DNA of 38,745 nucleotides, from contig CALFJA010000023.1 in assembly GCA_937877605.1 (NCBI GenBank), positions 1 through 38,745 on the forward strand, written 5' to 3'. This stretch comes from an uncultured Prevotellaceae bacterium. Lineage in GTDB: Bacteria > Bacteroidota > Bacteroidia > Bacteroidales > Bacteroidaceae. Shown piece after piece: positions 32,514 through 38,745 of the stretch. The translations under genes were made by a program, and so were the position numbers. Numbering within the stretch: the stretch's first letter is position 1; each line of letters begins with the position of its first letter. The notes under the pieces were generated by a model. It searched no databases. It was not told the DNA's origin and saw only the letters and a list, made by a program, of their open reading frames with translations.

Positions 32514-32550
32514 AAAAGAGCCTCTTTCTGGAAATGGAAGAGGCTCTTTT
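32514..32550. terminator. Bidirectional terminator
   Basis: A 15-bp stem with one wobble (AAAAGAGCCTCTTTC, 32514-32528, with 32536-32550) and a 7-nt loop, between the convergent TerB-like and DUF362 genes. A-tract and T-tract flanks serve both strands. Confidence 0.9.
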
Positions 32551-32587
32551 CGTGTGGCGATGCTTTACATAGGTGCAGATGGTATAT

Positions 32588-33538
32588 CTATTTGTCGATG
32601 CTTTTCAGCACATATTGCTTGCTACCCAGGCCTATCTGCTCTGCGTAGTCGACGATGTATGTACCATGTTGGCGGTTGATGCGCTCTATGAGCGGCTGGT
32701 TGTCGTCACCTTCCGAGGCTTTGTGGTTGAACACCAGGTCGAGACATGCCTTGTCGAGGGCTACCGGATCGGTCGAGGCCAGTATGCCGACATCTTTCAT
32801 TTTCGGGTCTTCGGGATGGGAATCGCAGTCGCAGTCGACGCTCATGTTGTTCATCACATTGATGTAGAGAATCCTACCGTCGAACCAGTCGTGTACGGAT
32901 TGTGCAGCAGCAGCCATCGATTCGAGGAAAAAGTCCTGCGCAGGCAGGTTCTCCCAGAGTTCTGCCGGGCTCTGAAGCTTGCCGGCCGAGTGTATGTAAG
33001 CCTTGCCGGCACTCGACGCCACACCGATGCTCTGGTTCTTCAAGACGCCTCCGAACCCACCCATTGCGTGGCCCTTGAAGTGCGCCAGGTTTATCATGAA
33101 GTCGTAGTTGCCCAGGTGGTCGCCCACGATGTTGTACTTCATGTGTTTCTTGTCGCGGATAGGGATGCGCAGGTCGCCGTACTCGTCCATGATATCAACG
33201 GCGAAAATGGAGTCGAAGCCATGCTCGTGAATCACCTGCCAGTGGTCTTCCGATTTCATGCGCCGACCCGGATAGGCGGTGTTGCACTCCACGATGGTAC
33301 CGTTGACATGGTCCACCAGATTGCGGATAAGGTCGGGCTTGAGATAGTTGTTGCCGCCGGCCTCGCCGGTGCTGATCTTCACTGCCACGCGGCCTGTGGC
33401 TTCCACGCCGAGGGCCTTATAGATGTTGAGCAGTCCTTCGGGCGAGATATCCTTCGTGAAATAGACGGTCGATTGTGCCGATGCACCCACTGCGCAGAAC
33501 AGGAACAGGGCGGAGAGAAATGTTTTCAGTTGGTCCAT
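32588..33538 (-). CDS. Exported DUF362-family protein
   Basis: A 316-residue protein with a signal peptide (LKTFLSALFLFCAVGASAQ), so it is predicted periplasmic. The DUF362 features are VAVKISTGEAGGNNYLKPDLI (about 48-68), the FMINLAHFKGHAMGGFGGVLKN segment and the C-terminal GILASTDPVALDKACLDLV. Most DUF362 proteins are cytosolic and many carry a ferredoxin domain; this one has no ferredoxin but a CDCDSHPED cluster near residue 240 that could bind metal. The start at MDQLKTFL leaves a normal leader after the -7 box; an ATG 27 bp earlier is less likely. It lies 61 bp after the DUF5020-type gene. Function unknown. Confidence 0.87.
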   Translation of the reverse strand: MDQLKTFLSALFLFCAVGASAQSTVYFTKDISPEGLLNIYKALGVEATGRVAVKISTGEAGGNNYLKPDLIRNLVDHVNGTIVECNTAYPGRRMKSEDHWQVIHEHGFDSIFAVDIMDEYGDLRIPIRDKKHMKYNIVGDHLGNYDFMINLAHFKGHAMGGFGGVLKNQSIGVASSAGKAYIHSAGKLQSPAELWENLPAQDFFLESMAAAAQSVHDWFDGRILYINVMNNMSVDCDCDSHPEDPKMKDVGILASTDPVALDKACLDLVFNHKASEGDDNQPLIERINRQHGTYIVDYAEQIGLGSKQYVLKSIDK

Positions 33539-33577
33539 GTTGGTTGACAATATGGGGTTGAACATATTTTGCTATGC

Positions 33578-33585
33578 AAAGATAA
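33578..33585 (-). promoter_or_regulatory. -7 box for the DUF362 gene
   Basis: Minus-strand TATCTTTG matches TAnnTTTG, 39 bp before the chosen start at 33538. Confidence 0.6.
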
Positions 33586-33599
33586 TAAAAGTTTTCCTA

Positions 33600-34334
33600 T
33601 TAGAAAGTCCATTTTGCCGCCAAAGTAGGGATAGCATAGAAGCGGTTGCTCTCGCCGCGGGTGTTGAAAACAAAGTTGTTCGACAGTTCCACCTCGGTGC
33701 CCAGGCTGAGGTTGACGCCCTTGCAGCCTTTCAGTGTGTTGATGTTGTACCACAGTTGCGGTTCGCTTACCACGATGAGCTTGCCGTTTACATCCTTGTC
33801 GTACCACACATCGCAGAATCCTGAGAAGGTGACCCGCTTCTGGAATAAGTTCGTGCCCCATACGGTAGTGAACTGGAATCCGTTGAATCCGCCGCGGTTC
33901 TGACCTTTGAAGTAGTACTTGTACATGGCTTGCAGCGACAGGGTGGTGTTGAAATCGGCCGATGCCCAGTTCCAGGCACCTCCCACCAGTGCCGCGTGCT
34001 GGAACCGGTTAGCCACGGGGGAATCCTCGATGCTGGTCATTCCGCCGTTATATTCCACATGTGCGGCAAAGCGCGAGTCCTTTCCAAGTTTGAACTCACG
34101 GGCAATCTCCCAATAGGCTCCTGCGGCACCGTCGCCGTAATAGTCGATGTCGGTGAAGAGGAAGGTGCTGCCCAGTTTGTCCAACTTGAACATTTCCACG
34201 GTGGTGGTGACATTGGGACGGCCTGAGAGGTCGTCGTAAAGCGTGTGTCCGAGGTCGTAGTGGAGCTGCACATTCTGCGCATTGGCACTCAATGCGGCCA
34301 TGGAGAGCATCAGGAGAAATAGGATTTTTTTCAT
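33600..34334 (-). CDS. DUF5020-type outer-membrane beta-barrel protein (Tsx-like)
   Basis: A 244-residue exported protein. The signal peptide ends at SANA (about residue 19). Alternating hydrophobic strands with aromatic residues (FLFTDIDYYGDG, GAYWEIAREFKLG, SRFAAHVEYNGG, SLQAMYKYYFKG) and a C-terminal Phe (AIPTLAAKWTF) are typical of outer-membrane barrels. The pattern fits DUF5020, related to nucleoside-specific channel Tsx. Substrate is not known. The start at MKKILFLLML is supported by the -7 box upstream. Confidence 0.82.
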   Translation of the reverse strand: MKKILFLLMLSMAALSANAQNVQLHYDLGHTLYDDLSGRPNVTTTVEMFKLDKLGSTFLFTDIDYYGDGAAGAYWEIAREFKLGKDSRFAAHVEYNGGMTSIEDSPVANRFQHAALVGGAWNWASADFNTTLSLQAMYKYYFKGQNRGGFNGFQFTTVWGTNLFQKRVTFSGFCDVWYDKDVNGKLIVVSEPQLWYNINTLKGCKGVNLSLGTEVELSNNFVFNTRGESNRFYAIPTLAAKWTF

Positions 34335-34357
34335 TGTCGTTTCTGTTTGGTTTGGTG

Positions 34358-34365
34358 CAAAGATA
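34358..34365 (-). promoter_or_regulatory. -7 box for the DUF5020-type gene
   Basis: Minus-strand TATCTTTG matches TAnnTTTG, 23 bp before the start at 34334. Confidence 0.65.
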
Positions 34366-34405
34366 GTGTTTCTGCCGCAAAATCGGCATAAAAGCACCGT
34401 GTAAT

Positions 34406-34437
34406 CTTGCCTAACCGCTTGCTTTCCACTACTTTTG
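34406..34437 (+). promoter_or_regulatory. Promoter of the helicase gene, nearly at the start codon
   Basis: CTTG (34406-34409), 20-bp spacer, TACTTTTG (34430-34437). Transcription should begin near 34442-34445, at the ATG at 34443, implying a leaderless or nearly leaderless message if that start is used. Confidence 0.65.
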
Positions 34438-34442
34438 CACCG

Positions 34443-36347
34443 ATGAGCGCGCACCAGACCAAAGCCCAGGAGCAGCTGCGCCGACAGCGTCTGCTGCTCG
34501 AAATAGAGTATCTTCACGAGAAGGAGTCCTTCCGTAAGGAGACACTCTCATCGGGTATTCTCCGCAAGGTGAAGCGCGGCGATGCGTGGTTGCCGGTCAG
34601 GGTGGGCAATGTATTCTTCAATTCACTCAACCAACGGTGCGTGGAAGTGTTCCGCACGGCCGACGAGGAGACGGAACACAACTTTGAGTACGGCCGTTCC
34701 GCCGTATTCTTCACCACCCGTCTGCTGCCTTCCCCTCAGGGTATGACCCCTCAGGAAGTGCACTACCTGAAGTCCACCGTCACCGTTTCCTATGTCGAAG
34801 GCAACCGGATGGTGCTGGTGGTGCCCGACAATGCCACGCTTGCCGACCTGCAGCAGTCCGACCGGAAGGTGGGAGTGCAGTTGTCGTTCGACGAGACCAG
34901 CTACCGGTGCATGTTCGATGCGTTGGACCGCACCCTCCGTGCCGAGAACAACCGACTGGCTTTCCTGCGCGAACTGTTCTACAGCCAGCGTCCGGTTGAG
35001 GCCTTCTCGTTCTCCCCCATCCGCTTTCCCTGGCTCAATCCCACACAGGAGCAGGCCGTTAACCAGGTGCTGCGCGCCAAGGATGTGGCAGTGGTTCACG
35101 GTCCGCCCGGAACGGGGAAGACTACCACGCTGGTGGAAGCCATCCATGAAACGCTTCGCAGGGAGAGCCAAGTGCTGGTCTGTGCACAGAGCAACATGGC
35201 AGTGGACTGGATTTCGGAGCGCCTGGTCGACCGCGGCATCCATGTGCTCCGGCTGGGCAATCCCACTCGGGTGAACGACAAGATGCTCTCCTTCACCTAC
35301 GAGCGCCGGTTCGAGGCGCATCCCGACTACCCGCAACTCTGGGCCATCCGCAAGGCCATCCGCGACCTCCGTGGCCAGCATCGCCGGGGCGGCGACCGCC
35401 TGCATCAGAAGCTGGAAAGCCTCAGAAGCCGCGCCACCGAACTGGAGATACGCATCCACAGTCAGCTTTTCGCCGAGGCACGCGTGGTGGCTTGCACGCT
35501 GGTAGGGGCTGCCCACCGGCTGCTCGAGGGCCAGACCTTCGCCACACTCTTCATCGACGAGGCTGCACAAGCACTGGAGGCTGCCTGCTGGATACCCCTG
35601 CGCAGGGTGCAAAGGGTGGTCCTTGCCGGCGACCATTGCCAGTTGCCGCCCACCATCAAGAGCCTGCCGGCACTCACGGCGGGACTGGGAAAGACACTCA
35701 TGGAACGCATCGTGGAGAACCACCCCGAGGCGGTGACGCTGCTGCGGGTGCAATATCGGATGAACGAACACATCATGCGGTTCTCCAGCAACTGGTTCTA
35801 CGGGGGCAAGGTGGAGTCGGCTCCGCAGATAAGATACCGCAGCATACTCGACCTCGACACGCCAATCGTATGGATAGACACGCCCGACGACGAGGCAAAG
35901 GAGCAGTTCGTGGGCGAAAGTTTCGGGCGCATCAACCCCGAGGAGGCACGGCTCACGCTGCAACGGCTGAAGGATTATTTCCGGAAAGTGGGAAAGGAGC
36001 GGCTGCTCGGCGAGCAAATCGATGTGGGCATCATCTCCCCCTATCGGGCGCAAGTGCAGCACCTACGGCGCGAAATCAAGAAAGATGCCTTCTTCAAGCC
36101 CTTCCGACGGCTCATAAGCGTGAACACCGTGGACGGTTTCCAGGGCCAGGAACGCGACATTATTGTCATTTCGCTGGTACGGTCGAACGCCGACGGGCAG
36201 ATTGGTTTCCTCCGCGACCTCCGCCGGATGAATGTGGCCATCACACGGGCACGCATGAAACTCATCATCATGGGCAATGTACAGACCATGACCCGCCACC
36301 CGTTCTACAAGCAACTCTACGACTATACACAATCACTTACCGACTAA
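34443..36347 (+). CDS. Superfamily-1 Upf1/IGHMBP2-like DNA/RNA helicase
   Basis: A 634-residue ATP-dependent helicase. N-terminal residues 1-190 form the beta-barrel and stalk region of the IGHMBP2 group. Motif I is HGPPGTGKTTT (about 218-228), motif Ia CAQSNMAVDWI, motif II FIDEAAQALEA (about 369-379), motif III VVLAGDHCQLPPT, motif V VNTVDGFQGQERDIIVIS and motif VI RRMNVAITRARMKLIIMG. All ATPase motifs look intact. Nucleic-acid preference (RNA or DNA) cannot be read. The start at MSAHQTKAQ matches the promoter location; an ATG at 34407 would lie inside the promoter. Followed 11 bp later by a small gene. Confidence 0.93.
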   Translation: MSAHQTKAQEQLRRQRLLLEIEYLHEKESFRKETLSSGILRKVKRGDAWLPVRVGNVFFNSLNQRCVEVFRTADEETEHNFEYGRSAVFFTTRLLPSPQGMTPQEVHYLKSTVTVSYVEGNRMVLVVPDNATLADLQQSDRKVGVQLSFDETSYRCMFDALDRTLRAENNRLAFLRELFYSQRPVEAFSFSPIRFPWLNPTQEQAVNQVLRAKDVAVVHGPPGTGKTTTLVEAIHETLRRESQVLVCAQSNMAVDWISERLVDRGIHVLRLGNPTRVNDKMLSFTYERRFEAHPDYPQLWAIRKAIRDLRGQHRRGGDRLHQKLESLRSRATELEIRIHSQLFAEARVVACTLVGAAHRLLEGQTFATLFIDEAAQALEAACWIPLRRVQRVVLAGDHCQLPPTIKSLPALTAGLGKTLMERIVENHPEAVTLLRVQYRMNEHIMRFSSNWFYGGKVESAPQIRYRSILDLDTPIVWIDTPDDEAKEQFVGESFGRINPEEARLTLQRLKDYFRKVGKERLLGEQIDVGIISPYRAQVQHLRREIKKDAFFKPFRRLISVNTVDGFQGQERDIIVISLVRSNADGQIGFLRDLRRMNVAITRARMKLIIMGNVQTMTRHPFYKQLYDYTQSLTD

Positions 36348-36358
36348 ATCCCTTTCCT

Positions 36359-36757
36359 ATGCTACAACGCGACTATATCCTCCGGCTCATCCAGGAGTTT
36401 GCCAAGGCCATGGCACTCCTGCTGCAAAAGAAGAAACTCACCGAGCGACGCACCGAACTGCAACGCATGTACGACCAGTATGTGGATCCTTACGACCTGC
36501 TCTTCAACGCCGATACCGACCAGATGATGGACCACATGCTGCAGTTTGCTCCCGAAGAGCGGCTGCAACGCATGGAGATGCTGGCCGAACTGTACCTGGC
36601 CGAGGCCGATACCGTGGGAAAAATCACTGCCGACCAACTGCTGGAAAAGGCCTACTTCCTCTACGACTACATCGAAACCGAGGGCCGCACCCTCTCGTTC
36701 GACCACCAAAGGAAGATGGCCGACATCAGGAAACGGTTGAAAAAAGAGGAAAAATAG
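36359..36757 (+). CDS. Small helical protein, DUF6483-like, unknown function
   Basis: A 132-residue, mostly alpha-helical, charged protein beginning MLQRDYILRLIQEFAKAMAL and ending in a basic helix (RKMADIRKRLKKEEK). The N-terminal pattern recalls DUF6483, small proteins of unknown role; this is a memory-based match, moderate at best. No signal peptide. A tetratricopeptide-like pairing of helices (RMEMLAELYLAEADTVG, QLLEKAYFLYDYIETEG) is possible. It lies 11 bp after the helicase stop, so it is cotranscribed and may assist it. Confidence 0.82.
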   Translation: MLQRDYILRLIQEFAKAMALLLQKKKLTERRTELQRMYDQYVDPYDLLFNADTDQMMDHMLQFAPEERLQRMEMLAELYLAEADTVGKITADQLLEKAYFLYDYIETEGRTLSFDHQRKMADIRKRLKKEEK

Positions 36758-36844
36758 AACAATCCGCCCAGACGGAAAGTAAAAGATACAAAACTTGCAA
36801 CTTGCTGCTGTACAGCATTTTGAAAGATTTTGCACACAAGAGCC

Positions 36845-36955
36845 TTGTGCGCACTCTCCATTTGGGGCCTAAACGCCTTCCGTTTGGGCCTCAAACGGAT
36901 TGCAAGCGGGGCCTAAACGCAGTGCGTTTGAGCCTCTTTTGGAAAACAACCGCCG
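36845..36955 (+). repeat. Copy D of the dispersed hairpin repeat
   Basis: Aligns with copy A over its full length: both read TTTCC/CTCC-ATTTG, then AAACGCCTTCCGTTT, then CAAACG, then AAACGCA(A/G)TGCGTTTGAGCC and TTGGAAAAC. Two imperfect hairpins are conserved, the second at 36907-36920 with 36924-36937 around an AGT loop. Substitutions partly preserve pairing. Confidence 0.75.
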
Positions 36956-36998
36956 TGGTGGGAAAAAACAACCAACCGACATTCACCTCATTTGCGGG

Positions 36999-37113
36999 CG
37001 GAAAACCCAAGTAAACTTGGTTTTTCGCTCGCTTAATCGTACTTTGGATAAGATACTCACGCTCGGAAAAACCCAAGTAAACTTGGTTTTTCGCTCGCTT
37101 AATCGTATCTTTG
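36999..37113 (+). promoter_or_regulatory. Duplicated argS promoter with two copies of a palindrome
   Basis: Two near-identical blocks of about 45 bp (36999-37045 and 37064-37113). Each contains the palindrome CCAAGT-AA-ACTTGG (37007-37020 and its copy near 37073-37086) and continues TTTTTCGCTCGCTTAATCGTA. The right copy forms a full promoter: TTG (37083-37085), 20-bp spacer, TATCTTTG (37106-37113). In the left copy the -7 box reads TACTTTG, one base short. The palindrome overlaps the -33 element, so it could be an operator. Confidence 0.8.
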
Positions 37114-37135
37114 CCGCGAAATAACGCTCACAATA

Positions 37136-38745
37136 ATGGAATTGGAAAACAAGCTATCGCTTGCCGCACAGCAAGCCGTCAAGGAACTCTATGGCGCTGA
37201 AGTGCCCGTGGAACAACTGCAGTTGCAGAAGACCAAGTCGAACTTTGAAGGACACCTGACGCTGGTGGTATTCCCCCTGCTCCGCCTTTCGAAGAAGAAA
37301 CCGCAGGACACGGCTGCCGAAATCGGCGAATACCTGACCAGCCACTGCGAACTGGTCGACGGTTTCAATGCCGTGCAGGGCTTCCTCAACCTGAACATCG
37401 CCCCGAAAGCCTGGCGCCAGCTCCTCACCGACATGGATGCCGACCCGCACTATGGCGAGGAACAAGCCGGCGAGGATGCCCCCCTGGTGATGATTGAATA
37501 CTCGTCGCCCAACACCAACAAGCCCCTCCACCTCGGACATGTGCGCAACAACCTGCTGGGATGGTCGCTGGCACAAATCATGCAGGCCAACGGCAACCGC
37601 GTGGTGAAGACAAACATCGTCAACGACCGCGGCATACACATCTGCAAATCGATGCTGGCCTGGCTCAAATGGGGCAACGGCGAGACACCGGAAAACAGCG
37701 GGAAGAAGGGCGACCACCTTATCGGCGACTACTATGTGGCCTTCGACAAGCACTACCGCGAGGAGGTGAGAACCCTCGTTGCCCAAGGCATGGACGAGGA
37801 ACAGGCCAAGCAAGAGGCACCACTCATGAAGGAAGCACACCAGATGCTGGTGAAATGGGAACAAAACGACCCAGAAGTGCGTGCCCTCTGGCAGAAAATG
37901 AACAACTGGGTCTATGAAGGCTTCGACGAGACTTACAAGGCCCTGGGCGTCGCCTTCGACAAAATATACTATGAGTCGCAGACCTATCTGGCCGGGAAGA
38001 AGAAGGTGGAAGAAGGCCTTCAGAAAGGTATCTTCTACCGACGCGACGACAACAGCGTCTGGGCCGACCTCACCAGCGACGGACTCGACGAGAAACTGCT
38101 GCTCCGTTCCGACGGTACCAGCGTCTACATGACGCAGGACATCGGCACCGCCGAGATGCGCTTCGAGGACTACCCTATCGACAAGATGATCTATGTGGTG
38201 GGCAACGAGCAGAACTATCACTTCCAGGTACTCTCCATCCTGCTCGACCGGCTGGGCTTCAAGTGGGGAAAGGAACTCGTACACTTCAGCTACGGTATGG
38301 TGGAACTGCCCAACGGAAAGATGAAGTCGAGGGAAGGCACGGTGGTGGATGCCGACGACCTGATTGCCGCCATGATTGAAAACGCCCGCCAGACCAGCGA
38401 CGAACTGGGCAAGTTTGCCGACATGAGCGAAGAGGAAAAGCAGGAGATAGCCCGCATCGTGGGCCTCGGCGCACTGAAATACTTCATCCTCAAGGTGGAC
38501 GCAAGGAAGAATATGCTCTTCAACCCCGAGGAATCAATAGACTTCAACGGCAACACCGGCCCCTTCATCCAGTACACCCATGCGCGTATCCGCAGCATCC
38601 TGCGCAAGAGCGGGCTTGACCAGGCCGACACACTCTTACGGGAAGGCAACGCCTACCTCCCAAACGAAAAGGAAATACTCCTCATACAGAAACTCAGCGA
38701 GTACGGCATGGCCGTGAAACAGGCAGGCAAGGACTACAGCCCCAG
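37136..38745 (+). CDS. argS: Arginyl-tRNA synthetase, N-terminal 536 residues
   Basis: A class-I synthetase that charges tRNA-Arg, cut by the right edge. The N-terminal additional domain (residues about 1-110) is followed by IEYSSPNTNKPLHLGHVRNN (about 119-138), which holds the HIGH motif (HLGH). VNDRGIHICKSMLAW and the KMSKS-equivalent NGKMKSREGTVVD come later, then NTGPFIQYTHARIRSI. The anticodon-binding DALR domain is only partly present. The ATG at 37136 lies 23 bp after the -7 box. It is preceded by a duplicated promoter. Confidence 0.97.
   Translation, partial: MELENKLSLAAQQAVKELYGAEVPVEQLQLQKTKSNFEGHLTLVVFPLLRLSKKKPQDTAAEIGEYLTSHCELVDGFNAVQGFLNLNIAPKAWRQLLTDMDADPHYGEEQAGEDAPLVMIEYSSPNTNKPLHLGHVRNNLLGWSLAQIMQANGNRVVKTNIVNDRGIHICKSMLAWLKWGNGETPENSGKKGDHLIGDYYVAFDKHYREEVRTLVAQGMDEEQAKQEAPLMKEAHQMLVKWEQNDPEVRALWQKMNNWVYEGFDETYKALGVAFDKIYYESQTYLAGKKKVEEGLQKGIFYRRDDNSVWADLTSDGLDEKLLLRSDGTSVYMTQDIGTAEMRFEDYPIDKMIYVVGNEQNYHFQVLSILLDRLGFKWGKELVHFSYGMVELPNGKMKSREGTVVDADDLIAAMIENARQTSDELGKFADMSEEEKQEIARIVGLGALKYFILKVDARKNMLFNPEESIDFNGNTGPFIQYTHARIRSILRKSGLDQADTLLREGNAYLPNEKEILLIQKLSEYGMAVKQAGKDYSP

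Larger units (their letters stand above)
36758..37135. other. 378-bp intergenic region before argS
   Basis: Contains repeat copy D (36845-36955) and the duplicated argS promoter (36999-37113). A short open frame from 36802 is a translation of the repeat and is not called. Confidence 0.75.

Noticed and set aside
34623..36062. 479-codon open frame on the minus strand
   Set aside because: Antisense to the helicase, whose motifs are all intact; the antisense product is His/Val/Leu-rich with no family signature.
37154..38284. 376-codon open frame on the minus strand
   Set aside because: Antisense to argS, which carries both class-I signature motifs.
1..38745. tRNA, rRNA, riboswitch or insertion-sequence genes
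   Set aside because: I looked for tRNA T-arm patterns, rRNA-like blocks and transposase domains on both strands by eye and saw none; a covariance-model search would be decisive.

Overview
The window looks like a chromosomal segment from a Bacteroidota bacterium, most likely a Prevotellaceae member of moderately high G+C. The reasons are: many genes preceded by the Bacteroidota -7 promoter box (TAnnTTTG) with little Shine-Dalgarno signal; paired GH92 mannosidases and a GH20 hexosaminidase; a membrane-anchored M28-type glutaminyl cyclase; a nucleoside kinase with a ThrRS-like N-terminus; and exported DUF362 and DUF5020-type proteins. I see no rRNA, tRNA, CRISPR array, transposase, phage or plasmid genes. 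The window cuts through a Na/Pi-cotransporter gene on the left and argS on the right.

Layout. 1-2700: Na/Pi cotransporter (minus, partial) and a nucleoside kinase (plus). 2700-6100: a tandem AAA+ protein (minus), a 751-bp gap, and a small DUF6717-like gene (plus). 6100-9100: a two-gene minus operon encoding a C26 amidohydrolase-M19 dipeptidase fusion and glutaminyl cyclase. 9100-11420: three consecutive FKBP prolyl isomerases with different predicted locations. 11560-15380: sirtuin, cysS and an acetyl-CoA hydrolase/transferase-family gene (plus). 15490-16450: sufE and a SpoU-type methyltransferase (minus, overlapping). 16900-21650: a minus run of a flavinylated FMN-binding/Fe-S membrane protein, a membrane-anchored nitroreductase, GH20 and a U32-family protein. 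21840-26410: two overlapping GH92 genes (plus). 26900-29200: M48 lipoprotein protease, NfeD and SPFH/band-7 protein (minus). 29380-32480: AraC-type regulator, SLC1-type symporter, a very acidic protein and a TerB-like protein (plus). 32590-34330: DUF362 and DUF5020-type proteins (minus). 34440-38745: Upf1-like helicase, a small DUF6483-like protein and argS (plus).

How the genes work together. The GH92 and GH20 enzymes suggest trimming of mannose- and GlcNAc-containing N-glycans. The QC and C26-M19 pair suggests processing of glutamine, pyroglutamyl and gamma-glutamyl peptides. M48, NfeD and SPFH form a membrane quality-control module. The FMN/Fe-S protein plausibly carries electrons across the membrane to the anchored nitroreductase.

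Most unusual observations. (i) A diverged, hairpin-rich intergenic repeat with a GAGCCCC core occurs in all four gaps longer than 300 bp, about every 10 kb. (ii) A dispersed tandem array of the 8-mer AAACAACC lies inside one GH92 gene, where a unit change would shift frame, and again in front of the U32 gene. (iii) The argS promoter is a tandem duplication carrying two copies of a 14-bp palindrome. (iv) The AAA+ protein carries a first ATPase module whose Walker motifs have decayed. (v) An acidic protein with a cationic amphipathic tail sits next to a TerB-like protein and is the best candidate for an undescribed small system.
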